From NCBI GenBank assembly GCA_038380435.1, contig JAWZYU010000028.1, positions 45,505,095 through 45,569,094 on the forward strand: DNA of 64,000 bases, in the 5' to 3' direction. How positions within the stretch are numbered: the first letter of the stretch is position 1; every line of letters starts with the position of its first letter. This stretch comes from Ryuthela nishihirai. Its lineage: Eukaryota; Arthropoda; Arachnida; Araneae; Heptathelidae. Shown one piece after another: positions 11,701-24,668 of the stretch. The notes under the pieces were generated by a model. That model was not told the origin of the DNA. It worked only from the letters and a program-made list of their open reading frames with translations, and ran no database searches. The position numbers were made by a program, and so were the translations under genes.

Positions 11701-11774
11701 CCAGCGTCTTTTTAAAATGGGAGTTTCATTATGTTTCATACCAATGATCTTGAAACGTTCTTCGGATGTTGAAA

Positions 11775-11813
11775 CGAGCCTGGCGCGCTGCCAACTGAGC
11801 CACCCCCGCCCCC
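11775..11813 (-). repeat. SINE-A head fragment
   Basis: Only the first ~39 bp of a SINE-A head, antisense, ending in CACCCCCGCCCCC. Unusual because SINE fragments normally keep the 3' end. Confidence 0.7.
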
Positions 11814-12165
11814 ATTGAATTAGGGATAGGAGACGTTATCCAAATGCAGTCCCGCACGTCCCGCATTCGCGCGCATGCGTGTCTGAAACTCTGGTCATAT
11901 ATAGCTGTCAGCTTTGGCTTCCCCAAGCATTCGTCGTGAGAAGCGTAATGGGAAAGGCGCGGGATTTAGATGCATTTGACAGAGGGCAGATCGTAGGTGC
12001 CTGACGGATGGGACATTCGATCTCCGAAATTGTCAACGATCTTGGATTTTCTTGTACAACAGTTTTAAGGGTGTTCTGGGAATACGAAAAAAGCAAGCAA
12101 CTGGACAAACTGCAAAGGACAACCAGCATTGAATGATCGTGGGCTTCGCGGTCTGAACCGCATCG

Positions 12166-12401
12166 GGGGCGGGGTAGCTCAGTCGGTAGCGCGCCAGGCG
12201 TAATCTGTAGTTCCCAGGTTCGAGTCCCAGCTGGGTCAGCGTTGAGATTTATCTCCGCAAAATTCCCCGCCCTGTCCACGGTCAGTAGGGGACACCGACG
12301 GGCTTGGAAAGGCCGCCGTCCGTCGGATGGGATGTTAAGACGTGGCCCCGTGTGCGGGAGAGTCATACCCTGTGCTCAGAGGTAAAACAACCCAACCCAA
12401 C
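12166..12401 (+). repeat. SINE-A with internal deletion
   Basis: Head and core run to CATACCCTGTG, then jump to CTCAGAGGTAAAACAACCC, so nearly the whole 3' module is missing. Its left flank is the Tc1 TSD (12153-12165); its right flank is not. Confidence 0.85.
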
Positions 12402-12590
12402 CCGTCGGATGGGGCGTAAAATCCTGGCCCATTATGTAAGAGAGCCATACCTGTGCTTTTATAAAGAACATGCTGGATGGCCTAAACGGAAGTCTTCCAT
12501 CTGTCTCATAACAACTATCCACTGGGTCACTTTCCCAAAATTTTCTCTGAATCTTTAGGATATTTTGACCTGATTATTAAGCACACGATT
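12402..12590 (+). repeat. old diverged SINE-A fragment
   Basis: Starts at CCGTCGGATGGGGCG in the core and continues through a diverged module (AAAGAACATGCTGGATGGCC). No tail is seen. Confidence 0.75.
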
Positions 12591-12705
12591 GATAACCAAC
12601 CATCATACCAGCCTCAAGCACCTTAATATCATCATTATTTCGTTTTCATGCAATTTTACAATTAGTAACGTGTTATTGGTTTCAATAAATTTTCTTAGGA
12701 CTTTT

Positions 12706-13089
12706 GGGGCGGGGTTGGCTCAGTCGGTAGCGCGCCAGGCTCGTAATCTGTAGTTCCCAGGTTCGAGTCCCAGCTGCATCAGCGTTCAGATTTATCTCCG
12801 CTAAACTCCCCGCCTTGCCCACGGTCAGTAGGGGACACCGATGGGCTTGGAAAGGCCGCCGTCCGTCGGATGGGACGTTAAGCCGTGGTCCCGTGTGTGG
12901 GAGAGTCATACCCTGTGCACGTTAAAGAACACGCTGGATGGCCTTAACGGGAGGCTACCATCTGTCTCCCAACAGCTGTTCCAGTGGGTTCCCTCCCCCA
13001 ACCTTCTCTGAGCCTTCGGGGTCCATGTGACCTGGCCATTTAGCCCATGGTGTGCAAAAAAGTGCCGCTCAGAGGTAAAACAACCCAAC
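12706..13089 (+). repeat. SINE-A, single module
   Basis: A complete copy. Its left flank is unrelated, but its right flank is the Tc1 TSD (13089-13101) that matches the left flank of the SINE at 12166. Confidence 0.9.
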
Positions 13090-13613
13090 TGAACCGCATC
13101 GTACGGACCGATAGGGGCCAGACATTATCTGAAATCACCTCCCATCTGAACGCGGGTTCCAGCTGGGAAGTCAGTGCACGGTCCGTGCAATGCTCACTTC
13201 ATCGTCTTGGCTTCGGGAGCCGCCGACCTAGGAGAGTCCCACTTCTAATAGCATAACACCGGGCTCAACGCCTTACCTGGGCTAAAGAACATTGAAACTG
13301 GACCATCGAAAATTGGCAACGGATAGCCTGGAGTGATGAATCCCGATTTAAATTTCATCACGCCGATGGGAGACTGAGGGTGAAACCATGGACCCTGTAT
13401 TTCAGGTCGGAACAATACAAGCTGGTGGTGGCTCAATGATGGCCTGGGATGTCTTCAGTTGGAGGTCTGGGAGACCTTTGGTGCGCGTACCGACGACTCT
13501 CAATGCATCCCGGTACGTAGAACTCATGGCTGACCATTTACACCCATTTATGGCCATCATGCATCCCAATGGAGATGGCGTCTACCAGCAAGACAACTGT
13601 TCATCTCACAGGT

Positions 13614-13674
13614 CCAGGTTGGCCATTTAACCCGTTGTGTGTAAAAGAGTGTCGTTCAGAGGCAAAACAACCCT
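13614..13674 (+). repeat. SINE-A 3' tip
   Basis: Only the last ~55 bp of a module (GGCCATTTAACCCG to AACAACCC), fused to the broken end of the Tc1 pseudogene. The same tip at 26935-26990 belongs to a complete module, so this is the left breakpoint of the duplication described next. Confidence 0.75.
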
Positions 13675-14436
13675 ACCCTATGTACCTTACGATATTGTAA
13701 CGATTACAAACTTCTTGACCCAATTTCCCGAAAGATTTAAAAGAAACAAAAAGAAAAGGTTACAATTATTCCGGTTTTAAAATTTGCCATCTTGAAGCAT
13801 TAAAATATTGCCATGAATTAAACGGATGGAAACTGAGCTTGACTTCAAAAATAGTATTTAACAATTATGATTCTAAAATAATGTAATTTATTACAAAAGT
13901 ATGAATAAAAACATTTACATAACGTCAACCAACACGAATCTTCATCAGTATAAAAATAAACCTTCAGAAGAACAAAGCCCCTTTTTATTATTCCTCCAAG
14001 AGAGAAAAATAAGGCTTTTACAACAGTCGATAAGTGGCGCAATCATATCTGTCAACAAACCCGCAATCTATAAAGAATAACTTTACCAATTCCTAAACAA
14101 ACTAAATATAACTATGCATCGATTCATGAACTCTTCCTACAGAAAAGTGGAGATCAGTTCTGCTTTTTCGACTAACATATAACCTCCTCAGTCATATCTT
14201 TAAGTGTCCTAAACATCCTTCTTGTTCTTACTAATCTGCTAACAGGATCAACACTAATAAACTTAATGAATCTCCCGCGAACACACTAAATAAAATCATT
14301 TCTTGTTTTATACTTTAGTGCACAGGATAAGACAAACTACGTTTTCCTTCACACTCTAATTTTTCTTAATACAATTTATTCTCTGTTTTGTAGTTATGTT
14401 CGTTCGAAGTAGTTAGTGATGTAATTTGCACGCCCT
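13621..14436 (+). repeat. duplicated flank of the 47-bp array, copy 1
   Basis: About 816 bp nearly identical to 26935-27751. It has no recognisable coding sequence; the 65-codon frame at 13845-14042 (minus) has no known domain. In both places this segment leads directly into a 47-bp array, so flank and array behave as one unit. Confidence 0.9.
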
Positions 14437-17400
14437 AGCACATGCGATCTTCAAAATGATACATCAAATCACAAGTTCATTGAAGTACATGCGATCATCA
14501 AAATGATACATCAAATCACAAGTTCATTGAAGCACATGCGATCATCAAAATGATACATCAAATCACAAGTTGATTGAAGCACATGCGATCATCAAAATGA
14601 TACATGAAATCACAAGTTCATTGAAGCACATGCGATCATCAAAATGATACATGAAATCACAAGTTCATTGAAGCACACGCGATCATCAAAATAATACATC
14701 AAATCACAAGTTCATTAAAGCACATGCGATCATCAAAATGATACAATGATGGCCTGGGATTAAAGCACATGCGATCATCAAAATGATACATCAAATCACA
14801 AGTTCATTAAAGCACAGGCGATCATCAAAATGATGCATCAAATCAGAAGTTGATTGAAGCACGTGCGATTATTAAAACGATACATCAAATCACAAGTTCA
14901 TTCAAGTACACGCGATCATCAAAATGATACATCAAATCACAAGTTCATTGAAGCACATGCGATCATCAAAATGATACATCAAATCACAAGTTCATTGAAG
15001 CACATGCGATCATCAAAATGATACATCAAATCACAAGTTCATTGAAGCACATGAGATCATCAAAATGATACATGAAATCACAAGTTGATTGAAGCACATG
15101 CGATCATCAAAATGATACATGAAATCACAAGTTGATTGAAGCACATGCGATCATCAAAATGATACATGAAATCACAAGTTCATTGAAGCACATGCGATCA
15201 TCAAAATGATACATGAAATCACAAGTTCATTGAAGCACACGCGATCATCAAAATAATACATCAAATCACAAGTTCATTAAAGCACATGCGATCATCAAAA
15301 TGATACAATGATGGCCTGGGATTAAAGCACATGCGATCATCAAAATGATACATCAAATCACAAGTTCATTAAAGCACAGGCGATCATCAAAATGATGCAT
15401 CAAATCAGAAGTTCATTGAAGCACGTGCGATTATTAAAACGATACATCAAATCACAAGTTCATTCAAGCACACGCGATCATCAAAATGATACATCAAATC
15501 ACAAGTTCATTGAAGCACACGCGATCATCAAAATGATACATCAAATCACAAGTTCATTAAAGCACATGCGATCATCAAAATGATACATCAAATCACAAGT
15601 TGATTGAAGCACATGCGATCATCAAAATGATACATCAAATAACAAGTTGATTGAAGCACATGCGATCATCAAAATGATACATCAAATCACAAGTTGATTG
15701 AAGCACATGCGATCATCAAAATGATGCATCAAATCAGAAGTTGATTGAAGCACATGCGATTATTAAAACGATACATCAAATCACAAGTTCATTAAAGCAC
15801 ATGCGATCTTCAAAATGATACATCAAATCAAAGTTCATTGAAGCACACGTGATAATCAAAATCACAAGTTGATGAAAGCACATGCGATCATCAAAATGAT
15901 GCATCAAATCAGAAGTTGATTGAAGCACATACGATTATTAAAACGATACATCAAATCACAAGTTCATTAAAGCACATGCGATCATCGAAATGATACATCA
16001 AATCACAAGTTCATTGAAGCACACGCGATCATCAAAATGATACATCAAATCACAAGTTCATTGAAGCACATGCGATCATCAAAATGATACATCAAATCAC
16101 AAGTTCATTGAAGTACATGCGATCATCAAAATGATACATCAAATCACAAGTTCATTGAAGCACACGCGATCATCAAAATGATACATCAAATCACAAGTTC
16201 ATTGAAGCACATGCGATTATTAAAACGATACATCAAATCACAAGTTCATTAAAGCACATGCGATCATCGAAATGATAGATCAAATCACAAGTTGATGAAA
16301 GCACATGCGATCATCAAAATGATACATCAAATCACAAGTTCATTGAAGCACATGCGATCATCAAAATGATACATCAAATCACAAGTTCATTGAAGCACAT
16401 GTGATCATCAAAATGATACATCAAATCACAAGTTCATTGAAGTACATGCGATCATCAAAATGATACATCAAATCACAAGTTCATTGAAGCACACGCGATC
16501 ATCAAAATAATACATCAAATCACAAGTTCATTGAAGCACATGCGATTATTAAACGATACATCAAATCACAAGTTCATTCAAGCACATGCGATCATCGAAA
16601 TGATACATCAAATCACAAGTTCATTAAAGCACATGCGATCATCGAAATGATAGATCAAATCACAAGTTGATGAAAGCACATGCGATCATCAAAATGATAC
16701 ATCAAATCACAAGTTCATTGAAGCACATGCGATCATCAAAATGATACATCAAATCACAAGTTCATTGAAGCACATGCGATCATCAAAATGATACATCAAA
16801 TCACAAGTTCATTGAAGCACATGCGATCATCAAAATGATACATCAAATCACAAGTTCATTGAAGCACATGCGATCATCAAAATGATACATCAAATCACAA
16901 GTTCATTGAAGCACATTCGATCATCAAAATGATACATCAAATCACAAGTTCATTGAAGCACATGCGATCATCAAAATGATACATCAAATCACAAGTTCAT
17001 TGAAGTACATGCGATCATCAAAATGATACATCAAATCACAAGTTCATTGAAGCACATGCGATCATCAAAATGATACATCAAATCACAAGTTCATTGAAGC
17101 ACATGCGATCATCAAAATGATACATCAAATCACAAGTTCATTGAAGAACATGCGATCATCAAAATGATACATCAAATCACAAGTTCATTAAAGCACATGC
17201 GATCATCGAAATGATACATCAAATCACAAGTTTATTAAAGCACATGCGATCATCGAAATGATACATCAAATCACAAGTTGATGAAAGCACATGCGATCAT
17301 CAAAATGATACATCAAATCACAAGTTCATTGAAGCACATGCGATCATCAAAATGATACATCAAATCACAAGTTCATTGAAGCACATTCGATCATCAAAAT

Positions 17401-20400
17401 GATACATCAAATCACAAGTTCATTGAAGTACATGCGATGATCAAAATGATACATCAAATCACAAGTTCATTGAAGCACACGCGATCATCAAAATGATACA
17501 TCAAATCACAAGTTCATTGAAGCACATGCGATTATTAAAACGATACATCAAATCACAAGTTCATTAAAGCACATGCGATCATCGAAATGATACATCAAAT
17601 CACAAGTTCATTAAAGCACATGCGATCATCGAAATGATAGATCAAATCACAAGTTGATGAAAGCATATGCGATCATCAAAATGATACATCAAATCACAAG
17701 TTCATTGAAGCACACGCGATCATCAAAATGATACATCAAAGCACAAGTTCATTGAAGCACATGCGATCATCAAAATGATACATCAAATCACAAGTTGATT
17801 GAAGTACATGCGATCATCAAAATGATACATCAAATCACAAGTTCATTGAAGCACATGCGATCATCAAAATGATACATCAAATAACAAGTTGATTGAAGCA
17901 CATGCGATCATCAAAATGATACATCAAATCACAAGTTCATTGAAGCACATGCGATCATCAAAATGATGCATCATATCAGAAGTTGATTGAAGCACATGCG
18001 ATTATTAAAACGATACATCAAATCACAAGTTCATTAAAGCACATGCGATCTTCAAAATGATACATCAAATCACAAGTTCATTGAAGCACACGTGATAATC
18101 AAAATCACAAGTTGATGAAAGCACATGCGATCATCAAAATGATGCATCAAATCAGAAGTTGATTGAAGCACATACGATTATTAAAACGATACATCAAATC
18201 ACAAGTTCATTAAAGCACATGCGATCATCGAAATGATACATCAAATCACAAGTTCATTGAAGCACACGCGATCATCAAAATGATACATCAAATCACAAGT
18301 TCATTAAAGCACATGCGGTCATCGAAATGATACATCAAATCACAAGTTGATGAAAGCACATGCGATCATCAAAATGATACATCAAATCACAAGTTCATTG
18401 AAGCACATGCGATCATCAAAATGATACATCAAATCACAAGTTCATTGAAGCACATTCGATCATCAAAATGATACATCAAATCACAAGTTCATTGAAGCAC
18501 ATGCGATCATCAAAATGATACATCAAATCACAAGTTCATTGAAGTACATGCGATCATCAAAATGATACATCAAATCACAAGTTCATTGAAGCACATGCGA
18601 TCATCAAAATGATACATCAAATCACAAGTTCATTGAAGCACATGCGATCATCAAAATGATACATCAAATCACAAGTTCATTGAAGAACATGCGATCATCA
18701 AAATGATACATCAAATCACAAGTTCATTGAAGCACATGCGATCATCAAAATGATACATCAAATCACAAGTTCATTAAAGCACATGCGATCATCGAAATGA
18801 TACATCAAATCACAAGTTTATTAAAGCACATGCGATCATCGAAATGATACATCAAATCACAAGTTGATGAAAGCACATGCGATCATCAAAATGATACATC
18901 AAATCACAAGTTCATTGAAGCACATGCGATCATCAAAATGATACATCAAATCACAAGTTCATTGAAGCACATTCGATCATCAAAATGATACATCAAATCA
19001 CAAGTTCATTGAAGTACATGCGATCATCAAAATGATACATCAAATCACAAGTTCATTGAAGCACACGCGATCATCAAAATGATACATCAAATCACAAGTT
19101 CATTGAAGCACATGCGATTATTAAAACGATACATCAAATCACAAGTTCATTAAAGCACATGCGATCATCGAAATGATACATCAAATCACAAGTTCATTAA
19201 AGCACATGCGATCATCGAAATGATAGATCAAATCACAAGTTGATGAAAGCATATGCGATCATCAAAATGATACATCAAATCAGAAGTTCATTGAAGCACA
19301 CGAGATCATCAAAATGATACATCAAAGCACAAGTTCATTGAAGCACATGCGATCATCAAAATGATACATCAAATCACAAGTTGATTGAAGTACATGCGAT
19401 CATCAAAATGATACATCAAATCACAAGTTCATTGAAGCACATGCGATCATCAAAATGATACATCAAATAACAAGTTGATTGAAGCACATGCGATCATCAA
19501 AATGATACATCAAATCACAAGTTCATTGAAGCACATGCGATCATCAAAATGATGCATCAAATCAGAAGTTGATTGAAGCACATGCGATTATTAAAACGAT
19601 ACATCAAATCACAAGTTCATTAAAGCACATGCGATCTTCAAAATGATACATCAAATCACAAGTTCATTGAAGCACACGTGATAATCAAAATGACAAGTTG
19701 ATGAAAGCACATGCGATCATCAAAATGATGCATCAAATCAGAAGTTGATTGAAGCACATACGATTATTAAAACGATACATCAAATCACAAGTTCATTAAA
19801 GCACATGCGATCATCGAAATGATACATCAAATCACAAGTTCATTGAAGCACACGCGATCATCAAAATGATACATCAAATCACAAGTTCATTAAAGCACAT
19901 GCGGTCATCGAAATGATACATCAAATCACAAGTTCATTAAAGCACATGCGATCATCGAAATGATACATCAAATCACAAGTTGATGAAAGCACATGCGATC
20001 ATCAAAATGATACATCAAATCACAATTTCATTGAAGCACATGCGATCATCAAAATGATACATCAAATCACAAGTTCATTGAAGCACATTCGATCATCAAA
20101 ATGATACATCAAATCACAAGTTCATTGAAGCACATGCGATCATCAAAATGATACATCAAATCACAAGTTCATTGAAGCACATGCGATTATTAAAACGATA
20201 CATCAAATCACAAGTTCATTCAAGCACATGCGATCATCGAAATGATACATCAAATCACAAGTTCATTAAAGCACATGCTATCATCGAAATGATAGATCAA
20301 ATCACAAGTTGATGAAAGCACATGCGATCATCAAAATGATACATCAAATCACAAGTTCATTGAAGCACATGCGATCATCAAAATGATACATCAAATCACA

Positions 20401-22907
20401 AGTTCATTGAAGCACATGCGATCATCAGAATGATACATCAAATCACAAGTTCATTGAAGCACATTTGATCATCAAAATGATACATCAAATCACAAGTTCA
20501 TTGAAGCACATGCGATCATCAAAATGATACATCAAATCACAAGTTCATTGAAGTACATGCGATCATCAAAATGATACATCAAATCACAAGTTCATTGAAG
20601 CACACGCGATCATCAAAATGATACATCAAATCACAAGTTCATTGAAGCACATGCGATTATTAAAACGATACATCAAATCACAAGTTCATTAAAGCACATG
20701 CGATCATCGAAATGATACATCAAATCACAAGTTCATTAAAGCACATGCGATCATCGAAATGATAGATCAAATCACAAGTTGATGAAAGCATATGCGATCA
20801 TCAAAATGATACATCAAATCACAAGTTCATTGAAGCACATGCGATCATCAAAATGATACATCAAATCACAAGTTCATTGAAGCACATGCGATCATCAAAA
20901 TGATACATCAAATCACAAGTTGATTGAAGCACATGCGATCATCAAAATGATACATTAAATCACAAGTTCATTAAAGCACATGCGATCATCGAAATGATAC
21001 ATCAAATCACAAGTTCATTAAAGCACATGCGATCATCGAAATGATACATCAAATCACAAGTTGATGAAAGCACATGCGATCATCAAAATGATACATCAAA
21101 TCACAAGTTCATTGAAGCACATGCGATCATCAAAATGATACATCAAATCACAAGTTCATTGAAGCACATGCGATCATCAAAATGATACATCAAATCACAA
21201 GTTCATTGAAGTACATGCGATCATCAAAATGATACATCAAATCACAAGTTCATTGGAGCACACGCGATCATCAAAATGATACATCAAATCACAAGTTCAT
21301 TGAAGCACATGCGATTATTAAAACGATACATCAAATCACAAGTTCATTAAAGCACATGCGATCATCGAAATGATACATCAAATCACAAGTTCATTAAAGC
21401 ACATGCGATCATCGAAATGATACATCAAATCACAAGTTCATTGAAGCACATGCGATTATTAAAACGATACATCAAATCACAAGTTCATTAAAGCACATGC
21501 GATCATCGAAATGATACATCAAATCACAAGTTCATTAAAGCACATGCGATCATCGAAATGATAGATCAAATCACAAGTTGATGAAAGCACATGCGATCAT
21601 CAAAATGATACATCAAATCACAAGTTCATTGAAGCACATGCGATCATCAAAATGATACATCAAATCACAAGTTCATTGAAGCACATGCGATCATCAAAAT
21701 GATACATCAAATCACAAGTTCATTGAAGTACATGCGATCATCAAAATGATACATCAAATCACAAGTTCATTGAAGCACACGCGATCATCAAAATGATACA
21801 TCAAATCACAAGTTCATTGAAGCACATGCGATTATTAAAACGATACATCAAATCACAAGTTCATTAAAGCACATGCGATCATCGAAATGATACATCAAAT
21901 CACAAGTTCATTGAAGCACATGCGATTATTAAAACGATACATCAAATCACAAGTTCATTAAAGCACATGCGATCATCGAAATGATACATCAAATCACAAG
22001 TTGATGAAAGCACATGCGATCATCAAAATGATACATCAAATCACAAGTTCATTGAAGCACATGCGATCATCAAAATGATACATCAAATCACAAGTTCATT
22101 GAAGTACATGCGATCATCAAAATGATACATCAAATCACAAGTTCATTGAAGCACACGCGATCATCAAAATGATACATCAAATCACAAGTTCATTGAAGCA
22201 CATGCGATTATTAAAACGATACATCAAATCACAAGTTCATTAAAGCACATGCGATCATCGAAATGATACATCAAATCACAAGTTCATTGAAGCACATGCG
22301 ATTATTAAAACGATACATCAAATCACAAGTTCATTAAAGCACATGCGATCATCGAAATGATACATCAAATCACAAGTTCATTAAAGCACATGCGATCATC
22401 GAAATGATAGATCAAATCACAAGTTGATGAAAGCACATGCGATCATCAAAATGATACATCAAATCACAAGTTCATTGAAGCACATGCGATCATCAAAATG
22501 ATACATCAAATCACAAGTTCATTGAAGCACATGCGATCATCAAAATTATACATCAAATCACAAGTTCATTGAAGCACATGCGATCATCAAAATGATACAT
22601 CAAATCACAAGTTCATTAAAGCACATGCGATCATCGAAATGATACATCGAATCACAAGTTCATTAAAGCACATGCGATCATCGAAATGATACATCAAATC
22701 ACAAGTTGATGAAAGCACATGCGATCATCAAAATGATACATCAAATCACAAGTTCATTGAAGCACATGCGATCATCAAAATGATACATCAAATCACAAGT
22801 TCATTGAAACACATGCGTTCATCAAAATGATACATCAAATCACAAGTTCATTGAAGCACATGCGATCATCAAAATGATACATGAAATCACAAGTTCATTG
22901 AAGCACG
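14437..22907 (+). repeat. 47-bp satellite array, about 180 units
   Basis: A continuous head-to-tail array of about 8.47 kb. The monomer is 47 bp (for example AAGCACATGCGATCATC, then AAAATGATACATC, then AAATCACAAGTTCATTG). Each monomer holds a short inverted repeat, ATCAT-CAAA-ATGAT. Variant monomers include GATTATTAAAACGATAC, ATCGAAATGATAC and a shorter GTTGATGAAAGC form. Variants recur in order, giving higher-order repeats of about 1539-1586 bp (16911-18410 against 18450-19990). A 17-nt foreign patch sits at 14744-14760 and 15306-15322. 47 is not a multiple of 3, so no long frame is maintained. Confidence 0.97.
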
Positions 22908-23224
22908 TTCATCTGTCCTAACAATATTAATTTCCCTATCTATTTAACTTGCCTCCTAGAGAAATCGTTAACTTAAAAAAAAAATGTGACGTTAAAAAAA
23001 ATTATTTCAGTGGTTGATGAAAAAGTGAATCTTTTATCATTGGTTTTCTTCATTTATTCTTTTTTTTTTCTCCTTCATTTTATGGAATGGTACTGATGTA
23101 ATGTAGACCATATCTGTCAAAACCATATATGTATATTCCCGCTGATAAGCTTCGGCTAAGTGGGATTTTTTCTATCTAAAATAATTATAGGTAATACTTT
23201 TTGAAAATTTGAATTTTTGAAGTC
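22908..23224. other. unique spacer right of the array
   Basis: The first ~22 bp (CATCTGTCCTAACAATAT) match the right flank of the second 47-bp array (28465-28482). The rest is unique and AT-rich. Confidence 0.6.
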
Positions 23225-23371
23225 GGTCTGTCCAAGCCCATCGGCGGAAACTACTGACGGTAGTTAGGGAGTTTTGTGGAGATAAATCTCAATTCTGATC
23301 TATCTGGGACTCGAACCTGATAACTGCAAATTACGAGCCTGGTGCGCTACCGACTGAGCCACACCGCCCTG
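23225..23371 (-). repeat. old SINE-A, head and core only
   Basis: Antisense core and head down to GCCACACCGCCCTG. The 3' module is absent. Diverged. Confidence 0.8.
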
Positions 23372-23435
23372 ACATAACCTGCAAATTCTCTAATATTTGG
23401 GGAATATTCTCAATTTATATTTATAATCATATTTT

Positions 23436-23946
23436 TCTGTAGTTCCCAGGTTCGAGTCCCAGCTGGGTCAGCGTTGAGAATTATCTCCGCAAAATTCCTC
23501 GCCCTGCCCACGATCAGTAGGGGACACCGTTGGGCTTGGAAAGGCCGCCGTCCGTCGGATGGGACGCTAGGCCGTGGTCCCGTGTGCGGAAGAGCCATAC
23601 CCTGTGCACGTTAAAGAACACGCTGGATGGCCTTGAAGGGAGGCTACCATCTGTCTCCCAACAGCTGTTCCAGTGGTCCCCTCCCCCAACCTTCTCTGAG
23701 CCTTCGGGGTCCATGTGACCTGGCCATTTAGCCCATGGTGTGCAAAATAGTGCCGCTCAAAGGTAAAACAACCCAACGTTAAAGAACACGCTGGATGGCC
23801 TTGACGGGAGGCTACCATCTGTCTCTCAACAGCTGTTCCAGTGGGTCCCCTCCCCCAACCTTCTCTGAGCCTTCGGGGTCCATGTGACCTGGCCATTTAG
23901 CCCATGGTGTGCAAAAAAGTGCCGCTCATAGGTAAAACAACCCAAC
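23436..23946 (+). repeat. 5'-truncated SINE-A with 2 modules
   Basis: Begins within the head at CTGTAGTTCCCAGG, so the A box is lost, and carries two modules. TCTAATATTT occurs at 23389-23398 and right after the tail at 23947-23956, consistent with a TSD. A 37-bp AT-rich filler lies between the left repeat and the truncated head. Confidence 0.87.
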
Positions 23947-24580
23947 TCTAATATTTTGTTAGAGCAATGTATAGTCACTCCAATATCTCTTTCAATTTCC
24001 CCGATTCCGTTTCTTAAAAGTCCCTTAGAGACACGCCCAACTGCGTCGTTTGCGATGTTTTCGACAGCTTGTTCCACAACTGAATTATATTCTATTTTGA
24101 TTTCTCTGTAAACGATGTGCAAAAGCTGTTTCCCCCTTTTACGATTTCTGAACTCCTGAACCTCAACAGCATTGTGACGTCGTCCTGCGAACGCGTGTTC
24201 AGAAACCTTCCCTTATTTCCGATGCAGATTTCCCAAAATCCTGCGCATGCAAATGTGACGCACGCGGATGCTCTATGGTAATCAGCTGCCAAAGCCAAAT
24301 GGCGTAGGAGAGTTGAAGAGGAAATCTCTTCTCTGTAAAGAGAGGAGTTGTCAGATCCCTATTAGTTAACTAAATTCTGAACCTGCTGCTGTTGGACATT
24401 TCTATCGGTATAGACAGGTGCAAATCTAAAAAAAAATTTCGAATTTATGTGTGTGTGTGTGTGGGGGGGGGGGGGCAAGAGGGACTGAACAAATCGCAAA
24501 GTGTTGTAGATCAATCCGAATATATATATTTTTTTGTTTTCTAAAAAATATATTTGGGAAATAGTGCAATATGTAATTGT
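23947..24580. other. unique DNA with GT/G-run microsatellite
   Basis: Holds a (GT)n tract followed by a G run (about 24450-24475). No gene recognised. Confidence 0.5.
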
Positions 24581-24668
24581 ACGGTCGCTCAAAAAAGTAT
24601 ACGAACGCTATGGTTGATTACAGAATTCAGAAAAAATATCTGGCAACGAATTTTTTAGAAATTAGTGA
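24581..24668 (+). mobile_element. half of a palindromic Tc1-type MITE
   Basis: Left arm only: the terminal sequence CGGTCGCTCAAAAAAG, then GGTTGATTACAGAATTC and TCTGGCAACGA. It breaks off at AGAAATTAGTGA where the 23-bp repeat region begins. Confidence 0.8.

Larger units (their letters stand above)
11948..13613 (+). pseudogene. Tc1-like transposase pseudogene, split by SINEs
   Basis: Decayed Tc1/mariner-superfamily transposase. An ATG at 11948 opens an N-terminal helix-turn-helix region reading MGKARDLDAFDRGQIVG, then a TGA at 12002. A second recognisable helix stretch follows (ISEIVNDLGFS). A 13-bp repeat (12153-12165 and 13089-13101) brackets a SINE compound. Downstream, AWSDESRF holds the first catalytic Asp (codon 13335) and YQQDNCSSH the second (codon 13592), in a different frame, so there is at least one frameshift. 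The copy ends at about 13613, before the region with the third catalytic residue (Glu). Non-functional. Confidence 0.92.

Noticed and set aside
10248..11739. Series of ~102-codon minus-strand open frames in the module array
   Set aside because: They repeat every 169 bp because they are antisense readings of the SINE-A module. The same peptide appears wherever the module occurs, with frameshifts and stops elsewhere. Noncoding SINE.
14437..22907. CRISPR-like array
   Set aside because: Units abut with no unique spacers, the setting is eukaryotic, and the variation is that of a satellite.
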